The position numbers were made by a program, and so were the translations under genes. DNA of 53,413 bases. Source: an uncultured Pelagibacteraceae bacterium. Its GTDB lineage: Bacteria > Pseudomonadota > Alphaproteobacteria > Pelagibacterales > Pelagibacteraceae. Each line of letters begins with the position of its first letter. Within the stretch, counting starts at the first letter, position 1. The notes beneath the pieces were generated by a model. The model was not told the DNA's origin and did not search any database. It worked only from the letters and a program-made list of their open reading frames with translations. Below, piece by piece: positions 45,963 through 53,413 of the stretch. The stretch spans positions 1 through 53,413 of the forward strand of contig CABYHH010000006.1 in assembly GCA_902518835.1 (NCBI GenBank), read 5' to 3'.

Positions 45963-47021
45963 ATGAAAACTATTAAAAAACTTCCATTATTATTATCATT
46001 ATTATCATTCTTAACAATTTTTACACCCGTTAATGCTGAAATCAAAGTTGTAGCAACAATAAAACCAATTCATTCTCTTGCAAGTTATCTGATGGATGGG
46101 ATTGGTAAACCAGATTTAATTGTTGATGGTTACGTCTCACCACATGGATTTGCGCTTAAGCCATCACATGCAAAAATGATCCAAAATGCAGACATTATAT
46201 TTTGGGTTGGTGAAGATATAGAAAGTTTCTTAGAAAAACCACTAAAGTCTATAGCGAAAAAAGCTGAAAAAATTGAGTTAATGGAAATTAAAGGTTTAAC
46301 TAAACTTAAATTTAGAGAAAGAAATATCTTTGAAGAACATGATGATCATGGTCACAAAAAAGATGATCATGATGATCATGCAAAAAAGGAGGATGATCAC
46401 GATGATCACGACCATGATAAAGATAAAGAACATGGACATGATGATGATCATGACAAAGAAGGACATAAAGAAGACGACCACGACGATCATGGTCACGGTC
46501 ATGAAGGTCATGCGCACGGTGAATTTGATCCCCACATTTGGCTAGACCCAATGAATGCAAAAGTAATTTTGAGTGAAATGGCAGAACATCTGATCGAAAA
46601 TGATAAAAAGAATGAAGCAAAATATAAGGCAAATCTTAAAAAAGCTCATAAAGATTTAGATAAGCTTACTAAAAAAGTAAAATCTGATTTAAATAAAGAT
46701 TTTAAATCAATTGTTTTTCATGATGCATATCAATATTTCGAAAAAAGATTTGGTGTAAATATTCTAGGAGCATTTACTGTGAATACTGATGTAATGCCTG
46801 GAGCCGAACAATTAGCTGAAATTAGAGAAATAATTGAACATGATAAAGTGAGTTGTATATTTTCAGAACCTCAATTCAACCCAGATATTATCAAGGCAGT
46901 TGCAAAAGATACTAATATTGCAACTGGAGTTATAGACCCGTTAGGAGCTACACTAGATCCTGGTAAGGATTTATATTTTCAATTAATTGGAAATATGTCA
47001 AAATCTTTTAAAGGTTGTTAG
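45963..47021 (+). CDS. znuA: Zinc ABC transporter substrate-binding protein ZnuA
   Basis: Periplasmic zinc-binding protein of 352 residues with a signal peptide (cleavage after VNA, residue 25). Cluster A-I binding-protein motifs include TIKPIHSLAS, GYVSPHGFALKPS (metal His61), DPHIWLDPMNAK and IVFHDAYQYFEKRFG. A long His/Asp-rich loop (residues 126-186) carries 18 histidines and is typical of ZnuA though long here. It probably captures zinc for the pocket. Its stop overlaps the end of xth on the other strand by four bases. Confidence 0.95.
   Translation: MKTIKKLPLLLSLLSFLTIFTPVNAEIKVVATIKPIHSLASYLMDGIGKPDLIVDGYVSPHGFALKPSHAKMIQNADIIFWVGEDIESFLEKPLKSIAKKAEKIELMEIKGLTKLKFRERNIFEEHDDHGHKKDDHDDHAKKEDDHDDHDHDKDKEHGHDDDHDKEGHKEDDHDDHGHGHEGHAHGEFDPHIWLDPMNAKVILSEMAEHLIENDKKNEAKYKANLKKAHKDLDKLTKKVKSDLNKDFKSIVFHDAYQYFEKRFGVNILGAFTVNTDVMPGAEQLAEIREIIEHDKVSCIFSEPQFNPDIIKAVAKDTNIATGVIDPLGATLDPGKDLYFQLIGNMSKSFKGC
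46338..46520 (+). repeat. His/Asp-rich coding repeat in znuA
   Basis: Imperfect tandem units close to GATGATCATG encode Asp-Asp-His triplets, giving 18 His between residues 126 and 186. The run is in frame and keeps the coding sequence intact. Units vary in third-codon positions, so this is an old, selected repeat rather than a fresh microsatellite expansion. It also creates long false reading frames on the other strand. Confidence 0.85.
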
Positions 47022-47794
47022 GTTAAAGTTATCTCAATTGGAGTATGATCTGAGGGTTTTTCTCTACCTCTAGGATCTTTATTGATGTTTATAGACTTTA
47101 TTTGGTCTATTATTGAATTAGATACTAAAAAATGATCTATTCTCATACCATTATTTTTTTGCCACGCTCCTCTCATATAATCCCAAAAGGTATATCCTTC
47201 TTTAGTCTCATTAAAATGCCTATAAACATCATTAAAACCAAGATTAATCATTTCTCTTAACCTTTTTCGAATTTCTAATCTAAACAAAGCGTCATCCTCA
47301 AAGCTTTTTGGATTATAAACATCCTCTGCTGCTGGAATAATATTAAAGTCACCCGCAAGAATGATATTTTGATTTTTTTTAATTAAGTTTTTTAATTGTT
47401 TTATTAAGTCATCCAGCCATTTTTTTTTATAATCATATTTTTCAGTATCTACAGGATTACCATTTGGAGTATAAATATTAATTAATTGAATATTTTTCTT
47501 TTTATATTCAAGTTCGGCTGAGATTATTCTTGATTGTTTTAGCTTATCTTTTATTAGATCTGTTTTGATATTTTTCAATTTTCTTTTCGAAATTATTGCA
47601 ACACCATTGTAGCTTTTTTGACCAAATACATGACTTTCATAATCCATTGAGGAAAAATCGTCATATGGAAAATTAACATCCTCAGTCTTGATTTCCTGCA
47701 TCATCAAAATGTCAGGTTTATATTTTAGAAGATAACTTTTAATATTATCAATTCGAGCTCTGACTGAATTAACGTTCCACGATGAAATTAACAT
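47018..47794 (-). CDS. xth: Exodeoxyribonuclease III
   Basis: Exonuclease III / AP endonuclease of 258 residues for base-excision repair. The start I choose is ATG 47794 (MLISSWNVNSVRARI), sharing one base with the upstream IscA-family stop; a longer reading from 47824 adds ten residues that do not look like this family. Active-site blocks: WNVNS, MQEIKTED (metal Glu), GDFNIIPAAEDV and SDHTPI (catalytic His). The enzyme is complete. Confidence 0.94.
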   Translation of the reverse strand: MLISSWNVNSVRARIDNIKSYLLKYKPDILMMQEIKTEDVNFPYDDFSSMDYESHVFGQKSYNGVAIISKRKLKNIKTDLIKDKLKQSRIISAELEYKKKNIQLINIYTPNGNPVDTEKYDYKKKWLDDLIKQLKNLIKKNQNIILAGDFNIIPAAEDVYNPKSFEDDALFRLEIRKRLREMINLGFNDVYRHFNETKEGYTFWDYMRGAWQKNNGMRIDHFLVSNSIIDQIKSININKDPRGREKPSDHTPIEITLT

Positions 47795-48111
47795 TAAAGA
47801 GAAAAAGAAACACCACAACCACAAGAAGACTTCGTTTGTGGATTAGTTATCTTAAATTGCTCACCTATTAATTCTGATACATAATCAATTTCTGATCCTT
47901 TTAAAAGATCTGCAGAGGCTTTATCGATAAGGATATTTTGGTAATTTAAATCATCTTCTGCCTTTGAGTGATCAAAAGTAAATTCATATTGAAATCCGGA
48001 GCAACCACCCCCTTTAATAGCGATTCTAAAAAAAGACCCCTTATTTTTTTTTGATAACAAAGTATCGATCTGTTTTAGTGCTTTATCAGTAAATTTAATT
48101 TCTTTTATCAT
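47794..48111 (-). CDS. erpA: IscA-family iron-sulfur cluster insertion protein
   Basis: The 105-residue A-type carrier has the three conserved cysteines: one in GGGCSGFQY and two in SSCGCGVSFS. These proteins pass iron-sulfur clusters to targets such as LipA, IlvD and respiratory enzymes, several of which are encoded in this window. ErpA versus IscA cannot be separated firmly by eye; the isolated location beside dgt and xth fits ErpA in alphaproteobacteria. Confidence 0.85.
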   Translation of the reverse strand: MIKEIKFTDKALKQIDTLLSKKNKGSFFRIAIKGGGCSGFQYEFTFDHSKAEDDLNYQNILIDKASADLLKGSEIDYVSELIGEQFKITNPQTKSSCGCGVSFSL

Positions 48112-48161
48112 TATCGATCATTGGTATTACTATTATAGTACTTAATAATTTATTTTAAAGG

Positions 48162-49280
48162 ATGAAAAAATACTCAAAGATAGGATTATTTAAAAGTAAA
48201 GGAAGAATTATTAAAGAACCTTTATCTAAATATAGATCTCCTTTTCAAAGAGACAAGGATAGAATAATTCATAGTGCGTCTTTTAGAAGATTAAAGCATA
48301 AAACCCAAGTATTTGTGAATACAGGGGGAGATCATTACAGAACTAGAATTACTCATTCTATGGAGGTCGCTCAAATAGCAAGGTCTATAGCACGACATTT
48401 CAATTTAAATGAGGATTTAACAGAGACCTTAAGCCTCGCTCATGATCTTGGTCACACGCCTTTTGGTCACGCAGGTGAAGAATCGCTAAATGAGTGTATG
48501 GCCTCTCATGGAGGTTTTGATCATAATTTACAAACATTACGTATTGTTATGTTTTTGGAAAATAAATATTTAAAATTTAAAGGATTAAACTTAACATTAG
48601 AAACTATTGAGGGATTACTAAAGCATAACGGACCTTTAGATAATCTGGAGAAAGTTAAAAGTTTAATTGGTTTAAAAAAATTTAAAAATAAGATCAATTT
48701 AAAAACATTTCCCTCATTAGAAGCACAAATAGCAGCAATTTCAGATGACATAGCTTATAATAACCATGATATGCAAGATGGGATAAAAGCAAATTTATTT
48801 AAATTAGAGGAATTAACGGAAATTAATTTTTTAAAAAAAATTTTTCAAAGATATAAAAATAAGATTAACAAAAGTAACTATAAAATTGCAACTAATCAAA
48901 TTATAAGAGACTCAATTGATTCTATGATAAAAGATCTAATAATAAACACTAAAAATAATTTAAAAAAAAACCAAATTAGATCATTTAATGATATGAGATA
49001 TACAAAAAAATTGATGGTAGATTTTTCTGACAATACTTTAAGATCTTTAGAAGATATTAGGTATTTTTTAAAAACTAAAATGTACAATAACAAGAGCGTT
49101 TTATTGAGAAATAATAATGGGAAAGTTATTATCAAGAAATTATTTAATAAGATAAAAAATAAACCAAGAAAATTTTTAACAAAGACAGAGTTGTCTTTAG
49201 ATAAATATAGAGCAATTTCAGATTTTATTTCAGGAATGACTGATAGATTTGCTATTAATCTTTACAATAAAATAAAATGA
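48162..49280 (+). CDS. dgt: Deoxyguanosinetriphosphate triphosphohydrolase-like protein
   Basis: HD-domain dNTPase of 372 residues. Metal-binding residues lie in RITHSMEVAQIAR and SLAHDLGHTPFGHAGE (His-Asp), and later in SDDIAYNNHDMQDG. The start SPFQRDKDRIIHSASFRRLKHKTQV is diagnostic for this class. It cuts dNTPs to nucleosides and triphosphate, likely for pool control; which dNTP it prefers is not known. It is divergent from the erpA gene over 50 bases and overlaps argS by four. Confidence 0.93.
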   Translation: MKKYSKIGLFKSKGRIIKEPLSKYRSPFQRDKDRIIHSASFRRLKHKTQVFVNTGGDHYRTRITHSMEVAQIARSIARHFNLNEDLTETLSLAHDLGHTPFGHAGEESLNECMASHGGFDHNLQTLRIVMFLENKYLKFKGLNLTLETIEGLLKHNGPLDNLEKVKSLIGLKKFKNKINLKTFPSLEAQIAAISDDIAYNNHDMQDGIKANLFKLEELTEINFLKKIFQRYKNKINKSNYKIATNQIIRDSIDSMIKDLIINTKNNLKKNQIRSFNDMRYTKKLMVDFSDNTLRSLEDIRYFLKTKMYNNKSVLLRNNNGKVIIKKLFNKIKNKPRKFLTKTELSLDKYRAISDFISGMTDRFAINLYNKIK

Positions 49281-51010
49281 ATATTTTTGACAATTATTTA
49301 GAAAAAATTAAAAAAATTGTTATTGAATTATCAAAAAAAAATAAATTGATCATTCCCTCTAAATTAGATGGTATTACTGCAGAGGTTCCACCATCTAAAT
49401 TTAATTCAGATATATCTACTAATGTTGCTATGTTTTTATCAAAATCTAATCAAAAAAAACCGGAGGATATTGCAAATATAATAGTTCAGTCAATTAAAGA
49501 AAAAGATAAATTTATAGATGATATAAATGTAATTAAACCAGGTTTTATCAATATAAAGTTTAAACCAATTTTTTGGACTAATTTCACAAAAACTATAATT
49601 GAAAATTCAAAAAGTTTTGGTGTAAATGAAAAAGAGCCTAAGAAAAATTATTTATTAGAATTTGTTTCAGCAAATCCCACTGGTCCTTTACATGTTGGGC
49701 ATTGTCGGGGTGCAATTTTAGGTGATGTTATTAGTAATATTTTAATATTTAATAAACATAAAGTTGTTAAAGAGTATTATGTTAATGACTATGGTAATCA
49801 AATTATAAATTTTACTAAATCAATTCATGCTCGTATTAAAGAAATTTTATACAAAGAAACTTTCCCTGTTAATGATGAAGATCTGTATCCTGGTGATTAT
49901 TTGATTAATTTTGCTCAAAATATTATTAATGAAAATAAATCAATAGATTTTAAAAATTTTGACACTATTTCAAAACAATTAACAAAATTATCTATAAATG
50001 AAGCATTAAAATTAATTAAAAAAAATTTGATTCAATTGGGGGTATATCATGATAATTTTGTTAAAGAGAGTGATTTAGTAAATAATGATGAGGTTAAAAA
50101 AGTAGTTGAATATCTTGAAAAGAATAATTTTGTTTACAAAGGAAAAATAAAAGCTCCAGAGGGTGAGGATAAAAATAAATGGGTTGAGCGTGAGCAATTA
50201 TTATTTAGATCAACTGACTTTGGAGATGATAAAGACAGAGCTATGCAGAAATCTGATGGTGCTTGGACATATTTTGCTGGTGATGTAGCATACCATAAGA
50301 ATAAATTAGATAGAAAATTTGATTATCTGATTAATATTCTTGGTTCAGATCATGCTGGTTATATTAAAAGAATTTCATCATCAGTTGACGCATTATCAAA
50401 TACTAAAGGTAAATTAATTTGCAAAGTAAGTCAGTTGGTTAAATTAATAAAAAATAAAAAACCTTTCAAAATGTCTAAAAGAAAAGGTGACTATATAACT
50501 ATAGAAGATCTTGTTAGTGAAGTTGGTAAAGACGCAACTAGATTTATTATGTTGAACAGAAGTAGTGATGTTGAGCTTGAATTTGATTTTGATAACGTTA
50601 TTGAAAAATCAAAAGATAATCCTCTGTATTATGTTCAATATTGTTATGCAAGAATATCATCAGTTTTTAGACACATAAAAAAAGATATTAAATCTGATGA
50701 GGTAATTAAAAATTATAATTTTGAATATTCTAAGGATGAAATAGACATAATTAAAAAAATTTCTGAATGGCCTAAGTGTGTAGAGATTACATGTAACAAA
50801 CTTGAACCGCACAGAATTCCTGTATTTTTATTTGAATTAGCATCTTTATTCCATTCTTATTGGAATCTTGGCAAAGACAATCCTGAGAAACGATTTATAA
50901 ATAACAAAAATGAAATTTCAGATGATAAATTGATTTTCCTTAAAGCCGTATCTAACACTATTAAAACAGGAATGAACGTTCTTGGGGTAACTGTACCCGA
51001 AAAAATGTAA
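49277..51010 (+). CDS. argS: Arginine--tRNA ligase
   Basis: Class I synthetase of 577 residues. The HIGH signature reads NPTGPLHVGHCRGA, followed by VVKEYYVNDYGNQI. The second signature FKMSKRKGDYIT is closer to canonical KMSKS than in many ArgRS proteins. It has the N-terminal tRNA-binding add-on domain (about 1-110) and the DALR anticodon-binding domain at the end. dgt-argS-(small anchored protein)-nagZ-scpA-scpB is a familiar alphaproteobacterial order. Confidence 0.97.
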   Translation: MNIFDNYLEKIKKIVIELSKKNKLIIPSKLDGITAEVPPSKFNSDISTNVAMFLSKSNQKKPEDIANIIVQSIKEKDKFIDDINVIKPGFINIKFKPIFWTNFTKTIIENSKSFGVNEKEPKKNYLLEFVSANPTGPLHVGHCRGAILGDVISNILIFNKHKVVKEYYVNDYGNQIINFTKSIHARIKEILYKETFPVNDEDLYPGDYLINFAQNIINENKSIDFKNFDTISKQLTKLSINEALKLIKKNLIQLGVYHDNFVKESDLVNNDEVKKVVEYLEKNNFVYKGKIKAPEGEDKNKWVEREQLLFRSTDFGDDKDRAMQKSDGAWTYFAGDVAYHKNKLDRKFDYLINILGSDHAGYIKRISSSVDALSNTKGKLICKVSQLVKLIKNKKPFKMSKRKGDYITIEDLVSEVGKDATRFIMLNRSSDVELEFDFDNVIEKSKDNPLYYVQYCYARISSVFRHIKKDIKSDEVIKNYNFEYSKDEIDIIKKISEWPKCVEITCNKLEPHRIPVFLFELASLFHSYWNLGKDNPEKRFINNKNEISDDKLIFLKAVSNTIKTGMNVLGVTVPEKM

Positions 51011-51273
51011 TGTTTAATAAATTTAAATATTTCTTTTTTGTAACAATAATAATTTTATTCTTATTCTTGACTTCTAGATATTATTTTTCAGATACAAATA
51101 AAAAAAAATCATACAGATCCTTGAATAATATTAATGAAAGAATAGATAAATACGCTGAAAAAATTCCAGTTCTAGAAGATGATACTAAAGATATAATAGA
51201 GTATGTCGAGCAATCTAATAATAAAAATAAAAAAAAGTTCAACTTTTGGAAATTACTAGAGTCTAATGAATAA
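51010..51273 (+). CDS. Small membrane-anchored protein, positional counterpart of a SPOR-domain protein
   Basis: An 87-residue protein with one membrane span (about 7-25) followed by a charged, coiled-coil-like tail rich in Asn, Asp and Lys. In larger alphaproteobacteria a SPOR-domain (peptidoglycan-binding, division-linked) protein usually lies between argS and nagZ. Here the anchor is kept but there is no room for the roughly 70-residue SPOR fold. I do not recognise another domain. The frame is supported by the one-base argS overlap and the eight-base nagZ overlap. Confidence 0.7.
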   Translation: MFNKFKYFFFVTIIILFLFLTSRYYFSDTNKKKSYRSLNNINERIDKYAEKIPVLEDDTKDIIEYVEQSNNKNKKKFNFWKLLESNE

Positions 51274-52213
51274 TCGTCGTTCTTTTATCACTGGAATTAA
51301 AACAATTAAACTTCTTAGAAACGAAAAAATATTTTTAAAAAAATATAAACCCTGGGGCGTAATTTTATTTTCTAGAAACATACAAAATATTAACCAAACA
51401 TTAAAATTGACTAAATCTATCAGAAAGCTTTTTCATGATAATAATTATCCAATATTGATAGATCAAGAAGGGGGGAAAATTAATCGTTTTAAAAATTTGA
51501 TATCATTTGAAAATTTAACTTCTGAATTCTTTGGAAAAAAATTTCAAAATGATTCTAAAGATTTTGATTTTATTTATAGATTATTTATAAATAAAACTTC
51601 TTCTTTACTGAGATCTGTAGGTATAAACATCAATACCGTTCCAGTCTTAGATCTAAGGGTTAAAGGATGTAGCAATGTAATTGGAAGCAGGTCTTTTGGT
51701 GAAAATCCAAGAGTTGTCTCAAAACTGGGGGATTTTTGCATTAAGCATTTTCATAAAAATAACATCGGTACTGTCATTAAGCATATTCCTGGTCATGGAT
51801 TAGCTAAAGTTGATAGCCATCATTTTACACCAATTGTTAAAAAGAAATCTGATTTTCTTTATAAGAACGATTTTAAAGCATTTAAAAACAAAAAAACTTT
51901 CTTCGCAATGACTGCGCATATCATCTTTAAAGATATTGATAGCATCAATACAGTTACACACTCAAATAAGTTAATCAAAATAATTAGAAATAAAATTGGA
52001 TTTAAAAATATTTTAATATCTGATGATTTATCAATGAAAAGTTTAAAAGATTCTCTTAAAGAAAATACAATCAGAACGTTTAGAGCTGGTTGTAATATAG
52101 CTTTACATTGTAATGCTAATTTTAGAGAGATGGAAATTGTTGCAAAAAATTCGCCTTTACTAGATAAATTTATTGTTAAAAAAACATCGCAATTTTATAA
52201 GATTTTAAGTTAG
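51266..52213 (+). CDS. nagZ: Beta-N-acetylhexosaminidase NagZ
   Basis: Family 3 glycoside hydrolase of 315 residues that removes N-acetylglucosamine from muropeptides during cell-wall recycling. Seen motifs are PWGVILFSRNI, IDQEGGKINRF, the KHIPGHGLAKVDSHHFTP loop with the catalytic His, and ILISDDLSMKSL with the nucleophile Asp. No signal peptide, as expected for this cytoplasmic enzyme. It overlaps the small anchored-protein gene and precedes scpA by nine bases. Confidence 0.93.
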   Translation: MNNRRSFITGIKTIKLLRNEKIFLKKYKPWGVILFSRNIQNINQTLKLTKSIRKLFHDNNYPILIDQEGGKINRFKNLISFENLTSEFFGKKFQNDSKDFDFIYRLFINKTSSLLRSVGININTVPVLDLRVKGCSNVIGSRSFGENPRVVSKLGDFCIKHFHKNNIGTVIKHIPGHGLAKVDSHHFTPIVKKKSDFLYKNDFKAFKNKKTFFAMTAHIIFKDIDSINTVTHSNKLIKIIRNKIGFKNILISDDLSMKSLKDSLKENTIRTFRAGCNIALHCNANFREMEIVAKNSPLLDKFIVKKTSQFYKILS

Positions 52214-52222
52214 TATTATTTA

Positions 52223-52963
52223 ATGTCCGTAATTGATTCTTCATTGTTCAAAGTTGATTTAGATACTTACAATGGCTCTCTAGATGTGCTGTTGGATTTA
52301 GCTAAATCACAAAAAGTTAATTTGGAAGATATCTCAATAACTAAACTCGCTGATCAATTTCACGAATTTATTACTAATAAAGAAAATTTGGATTTAGAAA
52401 TTGCTTCTGAATATTTACTTATGGCCACTTGGTTAGCGTATTTAAAGTCAAAATTATTGTTACCTGGTACACCTGAAGAGGAATTTAAAGCACAAGAAGT
52501 TGCAGAAAGATTAAAATTACAATTAAAGAAACTTGAATTGATAAGACTCTTATCTGATCAAATGTTGAAAAGAAAAAGACTTGGAAGAGAAATTAGAACT
52601 AGAGGAATGAGGGCTGGTATAAAACCAATATATAATAGTGAAATAAAAATAAATTTATTTGAATTATTAAAAACATATGCATCAATATTGATGACAAAAG
52701 ATTTTCAGAGAATAAATATTCCCAAATTACCAGTATTAACTACAGAAGAGGGTATAAAAACGATACAATCTTTTTTTGGAAGTTTATTAGATTGGAAAAA
52801 ATTAGACGACTTGATACCAAAAAATTTTTCAAAAAACTCAAAGTATAAAAGAACCGGTAAGGCAGGAATATTTGCTGGTTCTTTAGAATTAGTGAAAGAG
52901 GGCAATCTTAGTATTAAACAAGAAAAACTCTTTGATGAAATTTTCGTTAAGGAAAATAAATGA
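52223..52963 (+). CDS. scpA: Segregation and condensation protein A
   Basis: Kleisin subunit of the bacterial SMC condensin, 246 residues. The N-terminal block YNGSLDVLLDLAKSQKVNLEDISITKLADQF and EYLLMATWLAYLKSKLLLP are diagnostic, and the C-terminal winged helix ends in GSLELVKEGNLSIKQEKLFDEI. It overlaps scpB by four bases (ATGA), matching their joint complex. SMC itself is not in this window. Confidence 0.95.
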   Translation: MSVIDSSLFKVDLDTYNGSLDVLLDLAKSQKVNLEDISITKLADQFHEFITNKENLDLEIASEYLLMATWLAYLKSKLLLPGTPEEEFKAQEVAERLKLQLKKLELIRLLSDQMLKRKRLGREIRTRGMRAGIKPIYNSEIKINLFELLKTYASILMTKDFQRINIPKLPVLTTEEGIKTIQSFFGSLLDWKKLDDLIPKNFSKNSKYKRTGKAGIFAGSLELVKEGNLSIKQEKLFDEIFVKENK

Positions 52964-53413
52964 TTAAAAAAAAAATATCAAAAAAAGATAATATCATAAC
53001 TTTTCCAGCTAAACTTTCTTCTGTTGAAAAAGAGATTGAAGCAATTATTTTTGCTGCAGCTGAACCATTGGATATTGAGACAATAGAAAATAAAATCTCG
53101 AAAAAAATTGATGTAGAAAAAGTTTTGCTCAAGTTGCAAAATGAATATAAAGAACGTGGTATTAATTTAGTTTGTATATCAAAAAAATGGTCATTTAGAA
53201 CTTCATCAAACTTATCAAGTTTAATGATTCAAGAAAAGACTGTTGAAAAAAAACTATCTAAAGCAGCCATTGAAACATTAGCTATTATTGTCTACCACCA
53301 ACCAGTTACTAGAGCTGAAATTGAGGAAATAAGAGGAGTGGCATTTGGTACCAATACAATTGAAATATTAATGGAGTTAAACTGGGTAAAACCTGGTGGC
53401 AGAAAAGACGTTC
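52960..53413 (+). CDS. scpB: Segregation and condensation protein B (3' end outside window)
   Basis: The first 151 codons of ScpB are present and the frame is open to the window end. Two winged-helix units are expected: the first spans IEAIIFAAAEPLDIETIENKI, the second contains AAIETLAIIVYHQPVTRAEIEEIRGV, the most conserved stretch, and then LMELNWVKPGGRKDV. ATG 52960 overlaps the scpA stop. ScpB dimers bind ScpA in the SMC complex. About one quarter of the protein is likely cut off. Confidence 0.94.
   Translation, partial: MIKKKISKKDNIITFPAKLSSVEKEIEAIIFAAAEPLDIETIENKISKKIDVEKVLLKLQNEYKERGINLVCISKKWSFRTSSNLSSLMIQEKTVEKKLSKAAIETLAIIVYHQPVTRAEIEEIRGVAFGTNTIEILMELNWVKPGGRKDV

Noticed and set aside
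46338-46520. Possible CRISPR or non-coding tandem array
   Set aside because: Units are short, in frame, have no spacers, and encode the known ZnuA histidine-rich loop.
46296-46632. Long alternative frames over the znuA His-rich loop on both strands
   Set aside because: They are low-complexity shadows of the GATGATCATG-like coding repeat; only the znuA frame has family motifs.
47795-47824. Longer xth reading from 47824
   Set aside because: The ten extra residues lie inside the IscA-family coding end; ATG 47794 begins the conserved exonuclease III N-terminus and overlaps the upstream stop by one base.
1-53413. Prophage, insertion sequence, integron or toxin-antitoxin content
   Set aside because: No transposase, integrase, phage structural gene, terminal repeats or toxin pair was found; the three tRNA genes have no flanking duplication that suggests integration.

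Overview
The window is a stretch of a very AT-rich, tightly packed alphaproteobacterial chromosome. Gene order, base composition, one- to eight-base stop/start overlaps and the protein sequences point to the SAR11 clade (Candidatus Pelagibacter-like marine heterotrophs). That assignment is made by recognition, not by a search. I see no prophage, insertion sequence, CRISPR array or toxin system. Almost everything is core metabolism, envelope assembly, translation and high-affinity transport. The accessory-looking part is about 39-46 kb.

Layout. 1-6.2 kb: envelope and lipid A operon, bamA (3' part)-skp-fabZ-lpxD-lpxA-lpxI-lpxB. 6.2-13.6 kb, minus strand: ppiD-like-trpE-trpG-trpD-trpC, then lexA (with a clear GTTC-N7-GTTC SOS box) and gltX. 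13.7-20.1 kb, plus strand: tpiA-secG-pyrG-kdsA-eno-ftsB-lipA-coq10-like. 20.1-22.2 kb, minus: ispDF-pgpA-cinA(C-terminal type). 22.2-28.1 kb, plus: ntrY-ntrX-trkA-trkH. A tRNA-Arg then precedes the general L-amino-acid ABC operon aapJ-[hairpin]-aapQ-aapM-aapP (28.4-32.8 kb), an XRE-type regulator and tRNA-Asn/tRNA-Cys. 33.7-39.1 kb: valS-ilvD-manC. 39.1-43.9 kb: a PiT-like permease, an aquaporin, a small membrane protein, an Anbu proteasome-like peptidase divergent from a circularly permuted ATP-grasp protein, and a small membrane protein. 43.9-47.0 kb: zinc uptake, zur-znuB-znuC divergent from a His-rich znuA with candidate Zur operators between. 47.0-53.4 kb: xth, an IscA-family protein, dgt, argS, a small anchored protein, nagZ, scpA and the start of scpB.

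From bamA to trkA the order follows the backbone I remember from larger alphaproteobacteria, but genes usually found at several junctions are missing (for example comEC, moaC/moeA, the pdh genes, dusB-ntrBC). The surviving genes are closed up, often with overlaps, which is what genome streamlining looks like.

Points most worth a second look: an Anbu/ATP-grasp pair without its usual alpha-E and transglutaminase partners; an NtrX whose AAA+ domain lacks GAFTGA and the Walker B glutamate, paired with an NtrY lacking a PAS domain; a PiT-like permease with altered signatures; two abutting palindromes just ahead of aapJ; and paired candidate Zur sites. I found no clearly undescribed multi-gene system. 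The 39-44 kb cluster is the best candidate neighbourhood for one.
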